NCBI GenBank assembly: GCA_022009915.1
Contig: CP091730.1
Span: 62,001-126,000 of the forward strand
Length of the DNA stretch: 64,000 nucleotides
Source of the DNA: Alistipes putredinis
GTDB lineage: Bacteria > Bacteroidota > Bacteroidia > Bacteroidales > Rikenellaceae
Reading direction: 5' to 3'
This document shows positions 52,862 through 61,916 of the stretch, piece after piece (positions within the stretch are counted from its first letter, which is position 1; each line of letters opens with the position of its first letter). The translations under genes and the position numbers were made by a program. Under the pieces are notes generated by a model. It saw only the letters and a list, made by a program, of their open reading frames with translations. It was not told where the DNA came from and did not search any database.

Positions 52862-54220
52862 TTATCCGGCGCACTCCTCGTCCCGAATCTCCCAAACTCC
52901 GCCTTTGCCGAAAATCGCATCGAGCCACCCGTCGAGCCTGCATGTGCGCACCGCAACGTCCAGTATCGTATAGCGCCGACGGATATGCTGGGCACGGATT
53001 GCGCTGTCGCGAAGTCTTCGGCGGGAAATGTCTATCTGCTCCGGACGGACGGGAGCGTCGACCGCAGCCAGACGTCCGGCAGCATCCGAGAACGGGATTA
53101 TCTGCCGTAAAAGCCGTTTTTTGATCTCCGGCCAATCGTTTTTAAGAATATTCAACTGTTCCCGCAGCTGCTCTCCCGTCACATACTTGGCCGTCATTTC
53201 CGTAACGCCGATTGTCGGGAAATCCGTACCGCGGAACATCTCCGCCGCACGCTGCTGCACCTGCCCGAGCGTAGGCCAGCGCCTTACGCACTCCTCCACG
53301 TCCAAAGCAGACATATCCTCCGAAAGGAACCGCTCGTACAGAGCCGTGGATGCGAGCAAACCGATACTGACCTGAAAACCGTGCGAAGGCGCGTGTCCGT
53401 CGGCCATGCAGTGGTGCTCCATGTTCCACAGGTGCGAAAACTGATGGTCTGCGCCGCTGGCCGGACGACTCGACTTGTGAGCCTGCATCGCGAACCCGCC
53501 CAAAAGCAGTCCTTCGATAAGCCGCTCCGTACATTTCAAATCGCCGTGCCGCACACCTTCCGGATCGGACAGGGCGTCTTTAAGCCCGTCCTGCACCACC
53601 GAGAAAGCGAACTCGTCCAACGGCTCCACGCCGAGGGCATCCGCCAGAATCCAGTCGGCACCGGCAGGGACCTTGGCCAACAGGTCCGCATAGCCGCTGG
53701 CCGTCATATCGGCGGGCGCCGAGGCTATTATCTCCGTATCGGCCACAGCCGCAAGCGGCGCGGGACACGAGAAGGTCTGTTTGGCCCCCTCGAACGTTAC
53801 TGATGCGCCGAAAGCCGTATATCCGTCCATCGAGGCGGCCGTCGCCACGGTCATATATCTTCTTCCCCTGCGGAACGAGCAGAGTTTGGTCAAATCGTTT
53901 ATCGTACCCGACCCGACGGCCACGGCTATCGCATCGGTAGAGGCGAGCACGCCGTCCAGCCTCTCCACAAAACGCCACTCGGCATGCAAATCCCCGTCAG
54001 TGAACACGAACGGAGAGTCGGGATTCAGCCCCGCATCCTGAAAATACTTCTGCAACCTCTCTCCCGCAACGCGATAGGTATTGAGGTCCGCGACTATCAA
54101 CGGCCGCTGTCCGGGAAACATCTCCGAAAACAGGCCGGCGGTCTGCGGGAGCACTCCGCGACCTATTTTCAGGGCTTTGGTATCCGTCGCGCGAGCGAGC
54201 GCACTGTCTATTCTATTCAT
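52862..54220 (-). CDS. sn-glycerol-1-phosphate dehydrogenase (AraM/EgsA family)
   Basis: Interconverts dihydroxyacetone phosphate and sn-glycerol 1-phosphate, the glycerol phosphate enantiomer used in archaeal lipids and by a few bacterial enzymes. Rossmann region AVAVGSGTINDLTKL, TAASMDGYTAFGASV, then the metal-binding histidines in HQFSHLWNMEHH and HAPSHGFQVSIG of the iron-type dehydrogenase superfamily. Intact, about 452 residues, close to AraM with a C-terminal extension (YTILDVAVRTCRLDGWLD). The next gene upstream is a glycerophosphodiesterase 17 bases away, and downstream is a DeoR/GlpR-like regulator, suggesting one glycerol-phosphate unit. Confidence 0.86.
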   Translation of the reverse strand: MNRIDSALARATDTKALKIGRGVLPQTAGLFSEMFPGQRPLIVADLNTYRVAGERLQKYFQDAGLNPDSPFVFTDGDLHAEWRFVERLDGVLASTDAIAVAVGSGTINDLTKLCSFRRGRRYMTVATAASMDGYTAFGASVTFEGAKQTFSCPAPLAAVADTEIIASAPADMTASGYADLLAKVPAGADWILADALGVEPLDEFAFSVVQDGLKDALSDPEGVRHGDLKCTERLIEGLLLGGFAMQAHKSSRPASGADHQFSHLWNMEHHCMADGHAPSHGFQVSIGLLASTALYERFLSEDMSALDVEECVRRWPTLGQVQQRAAEMFRGTDFPTIGVTEMTAKYVTGEQLREQLNILKNDWPEIKKRLLRQIIPFSDAAGRLAAVDAPVRPEQIDISRRRLRDSAIRAQHIRRRYTILDVAVRTCRLDGWLDAIFGKGGVWEIRDEECAG

Positions 54221-54237
54221 CTTGCTTCAAAAAAAGA

Positions 54238-55131
54238 TTATCTCGACAAGTCCATATCGCGGAACAGATAAGGATAGTCGGTTTCGATTATGTCGGGCTT
54301 GATTCCGGTCTGCAACTCGGCTTTGTAGCCCTCCGTCTTGCAGTCGTCGTTATAGCACCTGTCGTGGGTCGGCGCGACGGAAATCATGCACATGACCCCG
54401 TTGGAGTGCAGGCTGTCGTAAAGCGGCGCATGCTCGGCCGACATGGAGGGGCCGACATACGCAACCATAACCCGTGACCATTCGATGCCTGCCCGCTTGT
54501 AGGACTCGAATTCGGCCATATTGCGGCACCACACCGAAAAAGCGGCATTCGGATCCTTTTCGCAATACGTGGCGGCCTGCGCAGCGGTCCTTACCGTATA
54601 TATCACATTGGCCGGCTTTCTTGATACGATGAAATCGGCCATTACATCCAACGGGACATCCTTTATATCGAGGTTGAGCACGGCCTTGCCGCGGCTCCAC
54701 TCGATACACTCCTCCAAAGTCGGAATCTTGTAGGATGTGACGTTACCCTCTCTGTCCACCAGATTGAACTCTTGCAATTCCCGATAGGTATAGTCCGAAA
54801 CCAGCCCCTTGCCTGTGGTTGTGCGGTCCAAGTCCTTGTCGTGCATCAGCACTATCACGCTGTCGGCGGTCAGTCTCGGGTCTATTTCGAAAAAAACGAA
54901 GGCATCATCGTCAGCGTCTTTTTCGAAAGACTCGATGCAGTTCTCAGGATAGAACGCAAGCATGCCGCCGCGATGCCCGCTTATGACCACATCGCGTTCG
55001 GGCGAGTATGCGAAATACGAACGAAGAGCGGCAGGGTCGTTTATATCGGTATAATAATGAGAAGTTTGCGGAGCGCATCCTACGCACGCCAAAACCAGCG
55101 CCGACAGAGCGGCAGAAAAATATCCTTTCAT
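54238..55131 (-). CDS. Glycerophosphodiester phosphodiesterase lipoprotein
   Basis: Lipobox ACVGC after MKGYFSAALSALVLACVG places it at a membrane facing the periplasm. GDPD motifs: SGHRGGMLAFYPENCIESF (His, Arg, Glu-Asn), a metal Glu and Asp in FEIDPRLTADS, and MHDKDLDRTTTG with the second catalytic His; NLDIKDVP and IETDYPYLF near the end. Hydrolyses deacylated phospholipids or teichoic-type diesters to glycerol phosphate. Intact, about 297 residues. -7 box TATATTTG at 55171-55178. Same transcript as the G1P dehydrogenase. Confidence 0.88.
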   Translation of the reverse strand: MKGYFSAALSALVLACVGCAPQTSHYYTDINDPAALRSYFAYSPERDVVISGHRGGMLAFYPENCIESFEKDADDDAFVFFEIDPRLTADSVIVLMHDKDLDRTTTGKGLVSDYTYRELQEFNLVDREGNVTSYKIPTLEECIEWSRGKAVLNLDIKDVPLDVMADFIVSRKPANVIYTVRTAAQAATYCEKDPNAAFSVWCRNMAEFESYKRAGIEWSRVMVAYVGPSMSAEHAPLYDSLHSNGVMCMISVAPTHDRCYNDDCKTEGYKAELQTGIKPDIIETDYPYLFRDMDLSR

Positions 55132-55170
55132 TTATCCGTCGTGTTTTTTTTGAGTTTTACAATCGGAGAA

Positions 55171-55178
55171 CAAATATA
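55171..55178 (-). promoter_or_regulatory. -7 box for the GDPD-G1PDH operon
   Basis: TATATTTG on the minus strand, 40 bases before the GDPD start, with CTTG about 20 bases further upstream. Confidence 0.55.
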
Positions 55179-55266
55179 CGGCGTTTCCATTTCAAAAGCA
55201 AGAAAAAGAAAGCACAGTCCCGCAAAAAGAAAACGAAAGGAAATTCGATTTGCGATGCAGACAGGC

Positions 55267-56289
55267 TTAAAGGTCGTGCGACAGAGGCTGAGGAACCAGT
55301 TCGGAAGTATCGAATCCGCCCCACCGCTCCTCTATGTAAGACAACGTATCCAGCAGCTCATCGACCCCGAAAAGGGTTACAAGTTTAAGGCGCGTGGCCT
55401 TGAAATCGGGCAGACCCTTGAAGTAGCTCGACAAATGGCGGCGCATCTCCAACACGCCGACAACCTCGCCTTTCACCTCCACCGATTTGAGCAGATGACG
55501 CTTGGCGATGGCCACGCGCTCTACGACAGACGGCTGCGGCAGCAGTTCTCCGGTGTCGAGGAAATGTCTCGCCTCGCGGAAAATCCACGGGCGGCCGAAC
55601 GTGGCGCGGCCTATCATCACTCCGTCCACGCCGTAACGCTCGAAAGCCTCGGCGGCCCTCTGCGGGGAGTCCACGTCTCCGTTGCCTATTATGGGGATGC
55701 GAATCGACGGATTGTTTTTCACCGCCCCTATCAGAGTCCAGTCCGCCTGTCCGCGATACATCTGAGAGCGGGTGCGTCCGTGAATCGTAAGGGCCGCGAT
55801 GCCCGCATCCTGCAACCGGAGCGCTATATCCTCTATGTTTTTGGAATCTTCGTCCCAGCCCAGACGGGTCTTCACCGTAACGGGCGTGCGGACGGCATCC
55901 ACTATACGGCGCGTCATCTCGACCATGAGCGGCACATCGCGCATCATTCCGCTGCCTGCGCCGCGGCCGGCAATCTTTTTGACCGGACAGCCGAAGTTTA
56001 TGTCTATCACGTCGGGGCCTGCCGCCTCGGCCCTGATGGCCGCTTCGACCATAGGCTCGACAAGATGTCCGTAAATCTGAATCCCAACGGGGCGTTCCGA
56101 ATCGTCTATGCGTAGTTTGGCCACCGATTTGGCCGCATCGCGTATGAGACCGTCGCTGGATATGAACTCCGTATACACCATATCCGCCCCGAACTCCTTG
56201 CACATGAAGCGGAACGACGGATCGGTCACATCCTCCATGGGTGCAAGCAGCAGCGGACGATCGCCCAAATCCACGTTTCCGATTTTCAT
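55267..56289 (-). CDS. dusB: tRNA-dihydrouridine synthase (DusB-type)
   Basis: FMN enzyme reducing uridines in the tRNA D-loop. TIM-barrel motifs APMEDVTDPSFR, INFGCPVKKIAGRGAGSGM with the catalytic Cys, TIHGRTRSQMY and GVMIGRATFGRPWIF, then the helical tRNA-binding domain. Intact, about 340 residues. An ATG at 56331 exists, but the bases right after it are the -7 box TACCTTTG, so transcription starts inside it; I use 56289 (MKIGNVDLGDRPLLLAPM), which also matches family N-termini. Confidence 0.93.
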   Translation of the reverse strand: MKIGNVDLGDRPLLLAPMEDVTDPSFRFMCKEFGADMVYTEFISSDGLIRDAAKSVAKLRIDDSERPVGIQIYGHLVEPMVEAAIRAEAAGPDVIDINFGCPVKKIAGRGAGSGMMRDVPLMVEMTRRIVDAVRTPVTVKTRLGWDEDSKNIEDIALRLQDAGIAALTIHGRTRSQMYRGQADWTLIGAVKNNPSIRIPIIGNGDVDSPQRAAEAFERYGVDGVMIGRATFGRPWIFREARHFLDTGELLPQPSVVERVAIAKRHLLKSVEVKGEVVGVLEMRRHLSSYFKGLPDFKATRLKLVTLFGVDELLDTLSYIEERWGGFDTSELVPQPLSHDL

Positions 56290-56318
56290 GCCGTTATCTT
56301 TTTTACCGAATCCGAGCG

Positions 56319-56326
56319 CAAAGGTA
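56319..56326 (-). promoter_or_regulatory. -7 box for dusB
   Basis: TACCTTTG, exact match, 29 bases before the chosen start and inside the longer alternative reading frame, so it decides the start. Confidence 0.6.
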
Positions 56327-56382
56327 GGCATTTATTGCAAAAAAAGAGGGGCCGAGGCAGGGCCCGTAAAGAAGAAATTCAT

Positions 56383-56390
56383 TACTTTTG
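56383..56390 (+). promoter_or_regulatory. -7 box for argS
   Basis: TACTTTTG, exact TAnnTTTG match, 29 bases before the argS ATG. Confidence 0.55.
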
Positions 56391-56419
56391 CAAAAAAACA
56401 AAGGCTAACATTTACCCGA

Positions 56420-58202
56420 ATGGATATAGAAAAATCAATCACGGATGCGGTGCGCGGCGTCGTGTCCGGACTGTACGGCGAGCAGGCCGCAGACAACATT
56501 CAGATTCAGAAAACGCGCAAGGAATTTACGGGAGACTACACGCTGGTGGTATTCCCGATGCTCCGTGCGAGCCGCAAATCGCCCGAAGCCACGGCTGCCG
56601 AGATAGGCGAAGCCCTGAAAGAGGCATGCGAACAGGTGGCAGACTTCAACGTGATAAAGGGATTTCTCAATATCTCTCTGAAAAACGGGTTCTGGGGCGA
56701 GCGTTTCGAGCAGATGCTTGACGACACCTCGTTCGGGCAGTTCCCTGCAACCGGCCGCACGGTGATGATCGAATACTCCTCGCCCAACACCAACAAACCC
56801 CTTCACCTGGGCCACATCCGCAACAACCTGCTGGGTTACTCCGTGGCGCAGATTCTCGGCGCGGCGGGGCACAACGTGATAAAAGCCAATCTGGTGAACG
56901 ACCGCGGCATACACATCTGCAAGTCGATGCTCGCATGGCAGCTCTACGGCGGCGGTGAGACGCCCGCCTCGACCGGCATGAAGGGCGACCACCTCGTGGG
57001 AAAATACTATGTAGAGTTCGACAAGCACTACAAGGCGCAGATAAAAGGAGACTCGTAGCCGGCGGCATGAGCGAGGAAGAGGCCAAGAAAAACGCGCCGG
57101 TGATGCGGCAGGCACAGGAGATGCTGCGCAAGTGGGAGGCCAAGGACCCCGAGGTCTACTCGCTCTGGGAGACGATGAACGGCTGGGTGTACGAAGGTTT
57201 CGACGTGACCTACAAGGCGTTGGGCGTCGATTTCGACAAGGTCTATTACGAGTCGCAGACCTACCTGCTGGGCAAGCACATCGTAGACGAAGGCCTTGCC
57301 AAGGGCGTGTTCTTCCGCAAGGAGGACGGTTCTGTCTGGATCGACCTCACGGCCGACGGACTGGACCAGAAATTATTGCTGCGCGGCGACGGCACATCGG
57401 TCTATATGACGCAGGATCTGGGCACGGCGTTCCGCCGGTTCGAGGAGAACCGGCTCGACGAAATGATCTACGTCGTGGGCAACGAACAGAACTACCACTT
57501 CCAGGTGCTCAAACTCATACTCAAAAAACTCGGATACGATTGGAGCGACAATATCACGCACCTCTCCTACGGCATGGTGGAGCTGCCCGAGGGCAAGATG
57601 AAGTCGCGCGAGGGAACGGTGGTCGATGCCGACGATCTGATCGCGGACATGGTGGCCACCGCACGCGAAATGTCGCAGGAGCTGGGCAAGCTCGACGGAG
57701 CCACGGAGCAGGAGGCGGAGGAAATATCCCGCATGGTGGGACTCGGCGCCCTGAAATATTTCATTCTCAAAGTGGACCCCAAGAAAACGATGCTGTTCGA
57801 CCCCCGCGAGTCGATCGACTTCAACGGCAATACAGGTCCTTTCATCCAGTACACGCATGCACGCATCCGCTCGGTCCTGCGCAAAGCCGCCGAGGCGGGA
57901 ATAGACTACTCGCACGGCAAATGCGAAAAAAATACCTGCCAGAGGAAATCGAACTGATAAAATACATATCCGACTACCCTGCCGCCGTCAAGAGCGCGGC
58001 CGAGGAGTTCGCACCTTCGATTATCGGAGCATACGTTTACGAACTGGCCAAACAGTTCAACGGCTACTACCACGACCACTCGATACTCAAAGAGAGCGAC
58101 GAGCAGGTCCGTGCCATGCGTCTGCGTCTGGCATCGCTCGTGGCCTCCGTAATAAACAAGGGAATGCACCTGCTGGGCATAAGCGTTCCCGAAAGAATGT
58201 AG
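56420..58202 (+). CDS. argS: Arginyl-tRNA synthetase
   Basis: Charges tRNA-Arg. N-terminal Add-1 domain (residues 1-110), HIGH motif in PLHLGHIRNN, KMSKS-like GKMKSREGTVV and the DALR anticodon domain at the C-terminus (YVYELAKQFNGYYHDHSIL). About 594 residues. Two frame changes, near 57050 (corrected IKELVAGGMSEEE) and near 57930. The middle, about 57067-57930, is unbroken and also holds six or seven GATC sites in a window almost free of GATC, with more ATC codons for Ile than neighbours, so this block may come from another strain or by recombination. The phosphoesterase gene follows after 3 bases. Confidence 0.95.
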
Positions 58203-58205
58203 GCC

Positions 58206-59378
58206 ATGAAAAAGGCATCGCTTCTTTTTGCCGCCTTGCTGGCCGCCGCAGTCGCTTTCGGGCAGCAGGCCGCAAAAGTCGCGGCCGGTCCGTGGTTGCA
58301 GGCGGTATCCGAAAATGAATTTACGGTAGTGTGGGTCACCGACACCGCAGCCGTTTCGTGGGTAGAGCTCGCACCCGACGACGGCTCGCATTTCTATGCC
58401 GAACAAAGGCCCCGATATTATCAGTCCGTCTTCGGACGCAGGCCCGTCGGGACGCTTCACAGCGTGCGCATCGCGGGACTGGAACCGGCCACGACCTACC
58501 GTTACAGAATCATGATGCAGGGAGCCGAGGTGAACCCCGAAACCGGAGCAGTACGATTCGCACGTCCCACCGGCAGCAGGGTGTACAAGCATGAGCCGTA
58601 CAGCGTGACCACGCTCGACCCCGAGAAAAAGAGCGTCAAATTCGCTGTCGGCAACGACTTTCACGACGACAACGAAACGTTCCGTGCACTATTCGGCGCA
58701 ATCGCCGAGGGCGGTTACGACTTCGTATGTCTGAACGGGGACATGAACTCGACGCTTTACGGCCGGAGCACGATTCTGGACGGGTATCTTCGCTCCGCCT
58801 CGGAGATGTTCGCATCCGGCACTCCGCTATACATGGCCCGCGGCAACCACGAAAACCGCGGTCCGTTCGCCATTCATTTCATGGACTATTTTCCATCGCT
58901 TTCCGGCATGCCGTATTACGCATTCAGGCAGGGTCCAGCATTCTTCATCGTGCTGGACAGCGGCGAGGACAAACCGGACAGCGACATCGAGTACGGCACT
59001 CTCACCCTGTCCGACCAGTTCCGCGAGCAGGAGGCGCAGTGGCTGCGCGGAATAGTCCGAAGCGACGAATTCCGCAACGCTCCGTACAAAATCGTCTTCT
59101 GCCACATGCCGCCAAGCGAGCGCGGCTGGCACGGAGACAGGGAAATAAACCGTCTGTTCGTTCCGCTGCTCGACGAGGCCGGAATAGACCTGATGATTTC
59201 TGGGCACATACACAAATACAAGTTCGAGGAAAAAGGTCATGACGGCCGCAGTTTCCCGCTTCTGTGCAATCCCAATCGCGCAAGGCTCGATGCGCTCGTA
59301 TCCGAAAAGGACGGAATCGACATCCGCATATACGACAAGTCGGGGCAGATGATAAAGCAGCATTCGATAAAGAAATAA
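58206..59378 (+). CDS. Exported metallophosphoesterase with purple-acid-phosphatase-like N-domain
   Basis: Signal peptide MKKASLLFAALLAAAVAFGQ, an N-terminal fibronectin-type domain (GPWLQAVSENEFTVVWVTD, LEPATTYRYRI) as in purple acid phosphatases, then the calcineurin-like metal ligands: GNDFHDD, NGDMNS, RGNHEN, FCHMPP and SGHIHKYKF. Intact, about 390 residues. Likely releases phosphate from periplasmic esters; the substrate is unknown. Directly follows argS, so it probably shares its transcript. Confidence 0.87.
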   Translation: MKKASLLFAALLAAAVAFGQQAAKVAAGPWLQAVSENEFTVVWVTDTAAVSWVELAPDDGSHFYAEQRPRYYQSVFGRRPVGTLHSVRIAGLEPATTYRYRIMMQGAEVNPETGAVRFARPTGSRVYKHEPYSVTTLDPEKKSVKFAVGNDFHDDNETFRALFGAIAEGGYDFVCLNGDMNSTLYGRSTILDGYLRSASEMFASGTPLYMARGNHENRGPFAIHFMDYFPSLSGMPYYAFRQGPAFFIVLDSGEDKPDSDIEYGTLTLSDQFREQEAQWLRGIVRSDEFRNAPYKIVFCHMPPSERGWHGDREINRLFVPLLDEAGIDLMISGHIHKYKFEEKGHDGRSFPLLCNPNRARLDALVSEKDGIDIRIYDKSGQMIKQHSIKK

Positions 59379-59578
59379 CGCATCCGTAAGCCGTTGCGAT
59401 TCTCCCGAGAGCATGACGCTTTCTTTAATCGTAGCGGTGGCAAGAGGTTCGCTTCGGTTTTGCATCGGTCGCCCGATTCTGCAAATTCTTCCGTCGAGGT
59501 CCGAAGTTTCAAAAAAACAGGACGCTAACCGCAAAAGGCGTCCGCATAGAAGATACAAAACCGAAAACACGCAATTAG

Positions 59579-59612
59579 AAAACAGAGGCGATTCCGTCGC
59601 CTCTGTTTTTTA
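59579..59612 (+). terminator. Rho-independent terminator after the phosphoesterase gene
   Basis: Stem AAAACAGAGGCGA (59579-59591) / TCGCCTCTGTTTT (59597-59609), 5-base loop, T run after it. Confidence 0.85.
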
Positions 59613-59665
59613 TTCGCAGCCTTGCAGACGAATGCCGTGCATGCGGAGGTCCATTTATACAATAG

Positions 59666-59708
59666 AAAACGGCCGCCAGCGCTGCTTTGCCGGACGGCCG
59701 TTTTTTTT
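59666..59708. terminator. Bidirectional terminator near the DUF2490 gene end
   Basis: Stem AAAACGGCCG (59666-59675) / CGGCCGTTTT (59695-59704) followed by more T. It lies 18 bases past the DUF2490 stop codon on the minus strand. Confidence 0.75.
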
Positions 59709-59725
59709 CGGACAAGACGTGATTG

Positions 59726-60443
59726 TCAGAACGAATAGGAATAGCCCACCGAGACGATAGCCGAATTTTCGACCTTGAAGACCTTACGTTTAGGCTTCCA
59801 GTCGCGTTTGGTGGTAAAGCGGGCGAATACGTCGAGCCTGTTGTGCTTGTCGAGCTTAATCTCCGTGCCTGCCGAATAACGTATTCTATCGAACGCATCC
59901 CACCCCGTCAAATCGGAATCGTTCAGCGCGGCATACACCTCGGCCGTTACATAAGGAGTGAACATCGACTTGCGGATGTCGTACTCGATTTTCAGCCGCG
60001 TCTTGGAATAGAACTCCGGACTGACCTTCGCATCCACGCCAATGCGGTGCGTACCCTGCAAGTATTCGCGAAGCGAAAACTTCACGCGGGCCACCTTGTA
60101 ACTGCCGGTAACATACACGAAGTAGCGGTGCCGGAACTCCCAGCCCGAACTGAGAGTCGTGTTCCTGTAATTCTTCATTATGTAGCCGAAGCCGACTTTA
60201 AGATGCTTGTTGATTTTCGAGCCGAATCCCAAAGTGGTTTTCAGCTGGTTGATGTCGCGCACGTTATTATTGGTGCGAATCTCCTCGGAAAGCGAAATTT
60301 CGAATTTGGGATGCACGGCATACGACACCTCGGCCGACGCCCACAGACCGAAATCCACATCGTCGGAGTTCTGGGCACCGGCCGCCGTGAAACCGAAGAC
60401 GGCAATAGCAGCCGCAATCAAGAATTTACAGGAGCATTTCATT
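59726..60443 (-). CDS. DUF2490-family outer-membrane protein
   Basis: Signal peptide MKCSCKFLIAAAIAVFGFTAAGA, then about ten amphipathic strands (FGLWASAEVSYAVHPKFEIS, DRIRYSAGTEIKLDKHNRL) ending in an aromatic SVGYSYSF typical of barrels. DUF2490 proteins are predicted outer-membrane barrels of unknown function. About 239 residues, intact. Start 60443 is the second Met of the frame (the longer MTAFE start at 60457 is less likely since it precedes the signal peptide). Last gene of the CotH-VTC-DUF4956 operon. Confidence 0.75.
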
Positions 60444-60472
60444 TCAAAAGCAGTCATACGATTCTTCTGTTT

Positions 60473-61125
60473 CTACTCGCCTTCGCGCGGAAACTTGCGC
60501 ATCATGTTCACCGTGTTGGGCGCCGAAGAGGTCGGCCGGTAATAGACCTTTACAAAAGCGGCATCTTTAAGAAAATCTATGTGTCCCACCTCCACTCGCA
60601 ATATGTCCAGACCAGTGCGTTTCTTCAAATCCGCCACTAACTCGGGTTCGCGCTCCGGCGTGATGAGTTCTATCTTGTCGTACAGCACCAGTTTGCAGGC
60701 CTCGGGCTTGAAACATTTCGAACCTTCCAGAACCCAAATGGCCACGATGAAAATGAGAGTGGTGGTCAAGATTTCCGCCAGAGACAAATCCAAAGACAGC
60801 GCATTTATCACCGAAATGGCGATTATTGCGAACAGATAGGTCATCTCGCGTATTGCGATGGATTCGGTACGATAGCGTATGATTCCGAAAATGGCGAAAA
60901 GTCCGAGGGCGAAACCGACCTTTATCTTCACGCTCCCCAGCAGGAATATCATCAGAAAGACACTGATGCTGATAAGGTTGAAGGTGAAATAGTAGTCACG
61001 GCGACGGCTCTTGGGATAGTACGGGAACTGTATTATCACACCGGTTACGACCAGATTGATAAGGAAGCGCACGATGAGCTCCGCCACTCCGTTCAGGTCG
61101 ATAAAGTTCGCATATCCAGAAACAT
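60473..61125 (-). CDS. DUF4956-family membrane protein
   Basis: About 217 residues: four hydrophobic segments (FLINLVVTGVIIQFPYY, LISISVFLMIFLLGSV, KVGFALGLFAIFGIIRYR, ATTLIFIVAIWVLE region), then a soluble C-terminal part (KKRTGLDILRVEVGHID). Corrected start MFLDMANFIDLNG at 61125 requires a base missing near 61112. DUF4956 proteins are widespread membrane proteins that often occur with VTC-domain and CotH genes, exactly as here. Function is not established; a role as the membrane partner of the VTC polymerase is plausible. Confidence 0.82.
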
Positions 61126-61135
61126 CTGCGCTGCA

Positions 61136-61909
61136 CTAAATAGTAAATTCATAGTTGTAATTCGTTAGTTTATCCATCATTTTAAGTTTGGCCTTGAAAC
61201 GGTTGCGTTTCAGATTCCGGTCGGTGACGACCTGCCCTATGCAATACTTGCTGATGCTGACCGGCATCACCCTGCACTGCCGAAGTATATCGCGAATGGG
61301 CGAAAAAGTGTTCCCGTCGCGTTTGACCTCTATAATCACGATGTCGGTCAATGCCCTCGACTCTCCTGTACGGTGGTTGTAGAACTTCAAATCGAAATCT
61401 ATGGTCACGCGTTCGGTACGCTGGTGATTGACCAACGTCAGACGATAGAAATCATTGCTGATGCTGGGCGATATGCGACAGGAGGCATACCGCGAATGGC
61501 CGGCCATGAAATCGGCGATGTCCGGCTGCGCGACGTCGAAGTTCTTCGATACGGGGATACGCTTCTTGCTGGTTTTCTTCTTGTTGTTCTTTTTCTTTAT
61601 CTCGAAGAACGACAGTCCGAAATCCGCATAGCTGCGCACGCGAATCTTCTCGCGCGTGGCACGGCCGTCGTGATGTATCATGTACATATTCAGGTCGTCC
61701 GTATCGAAATAGTCCGTGGTGTAGTGCGAACTGCGAATACCTTCAATCTGCTGCATGTAATACTTGCTGCGGGCCATAGCGAGAATCCGCGCAAGAGACG
61801 CGGCGTTGGTCACGTACTTGGTATCGACACGGTTCATCAGACGAATATCCTTCATCTGTTCGAGCGAAATCGGTTCGAAGCCGTTTATCAAATCGACGAT
61901 GCCCTCCAT
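61136..61909 (-). CDS. VTC-domain protein, possible polyphosphate polymerase
   Basis: Intact, 257 residues. VTC tunnel-fold residues are visible: RVDTKYV near the start, REKIRVRSYADFG and FFEIKKKNNKKK basic strands, VTIDFDLKF, IIEVKRDG and a late KYCIGQ. Yeast Vtc4 uses this fold to polymerise ATP phosphate into polyphosphate; bacterial VTC proteins may also handle other polyphosphorylated substrates. Soluble, no membrane helix; DUF4956 downstream supplies membrane segments. CotH gene ends 7 bases upstream, and DUF4956 starts 10 bases downstream, so they form one transcript. Confidence 0.82.
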   Translation of the reverse strand: MEGIVDLINGFEPISLEQMKDIRLMNRVDTKYVTNAASLARILAMARSKYYMQQIEGIRSSHYTTDYFDTDDLNMYMIHHDGRATREKIRVRSYADFGLSFFEIKKKNNKKKTSKKRIPVSKNFDVAQPDIADFMAGHSRYASCRISPSISNDFYRLTLVNHQRTERVTIDFDLKFYNHRTGESRALTDIVIIEVKRDGNTFSPIRDILRQCRVMPVSISKYCIGQVVTDRNLKRNRFKAKLKMMDKLTNYNYEFTI

Positions 61910-61916
61910 GACTTCC

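Larger units (their letters stand above)
59379..59725. other. Gene-free gap of 347 bases
   Basis: Between convergent genes. Contains the two hairpins listed at 59579-59612 and 59666-59708; about 59380-59575 shows no gene, repeat or RNA that I recognise. Confidence 0.6.
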
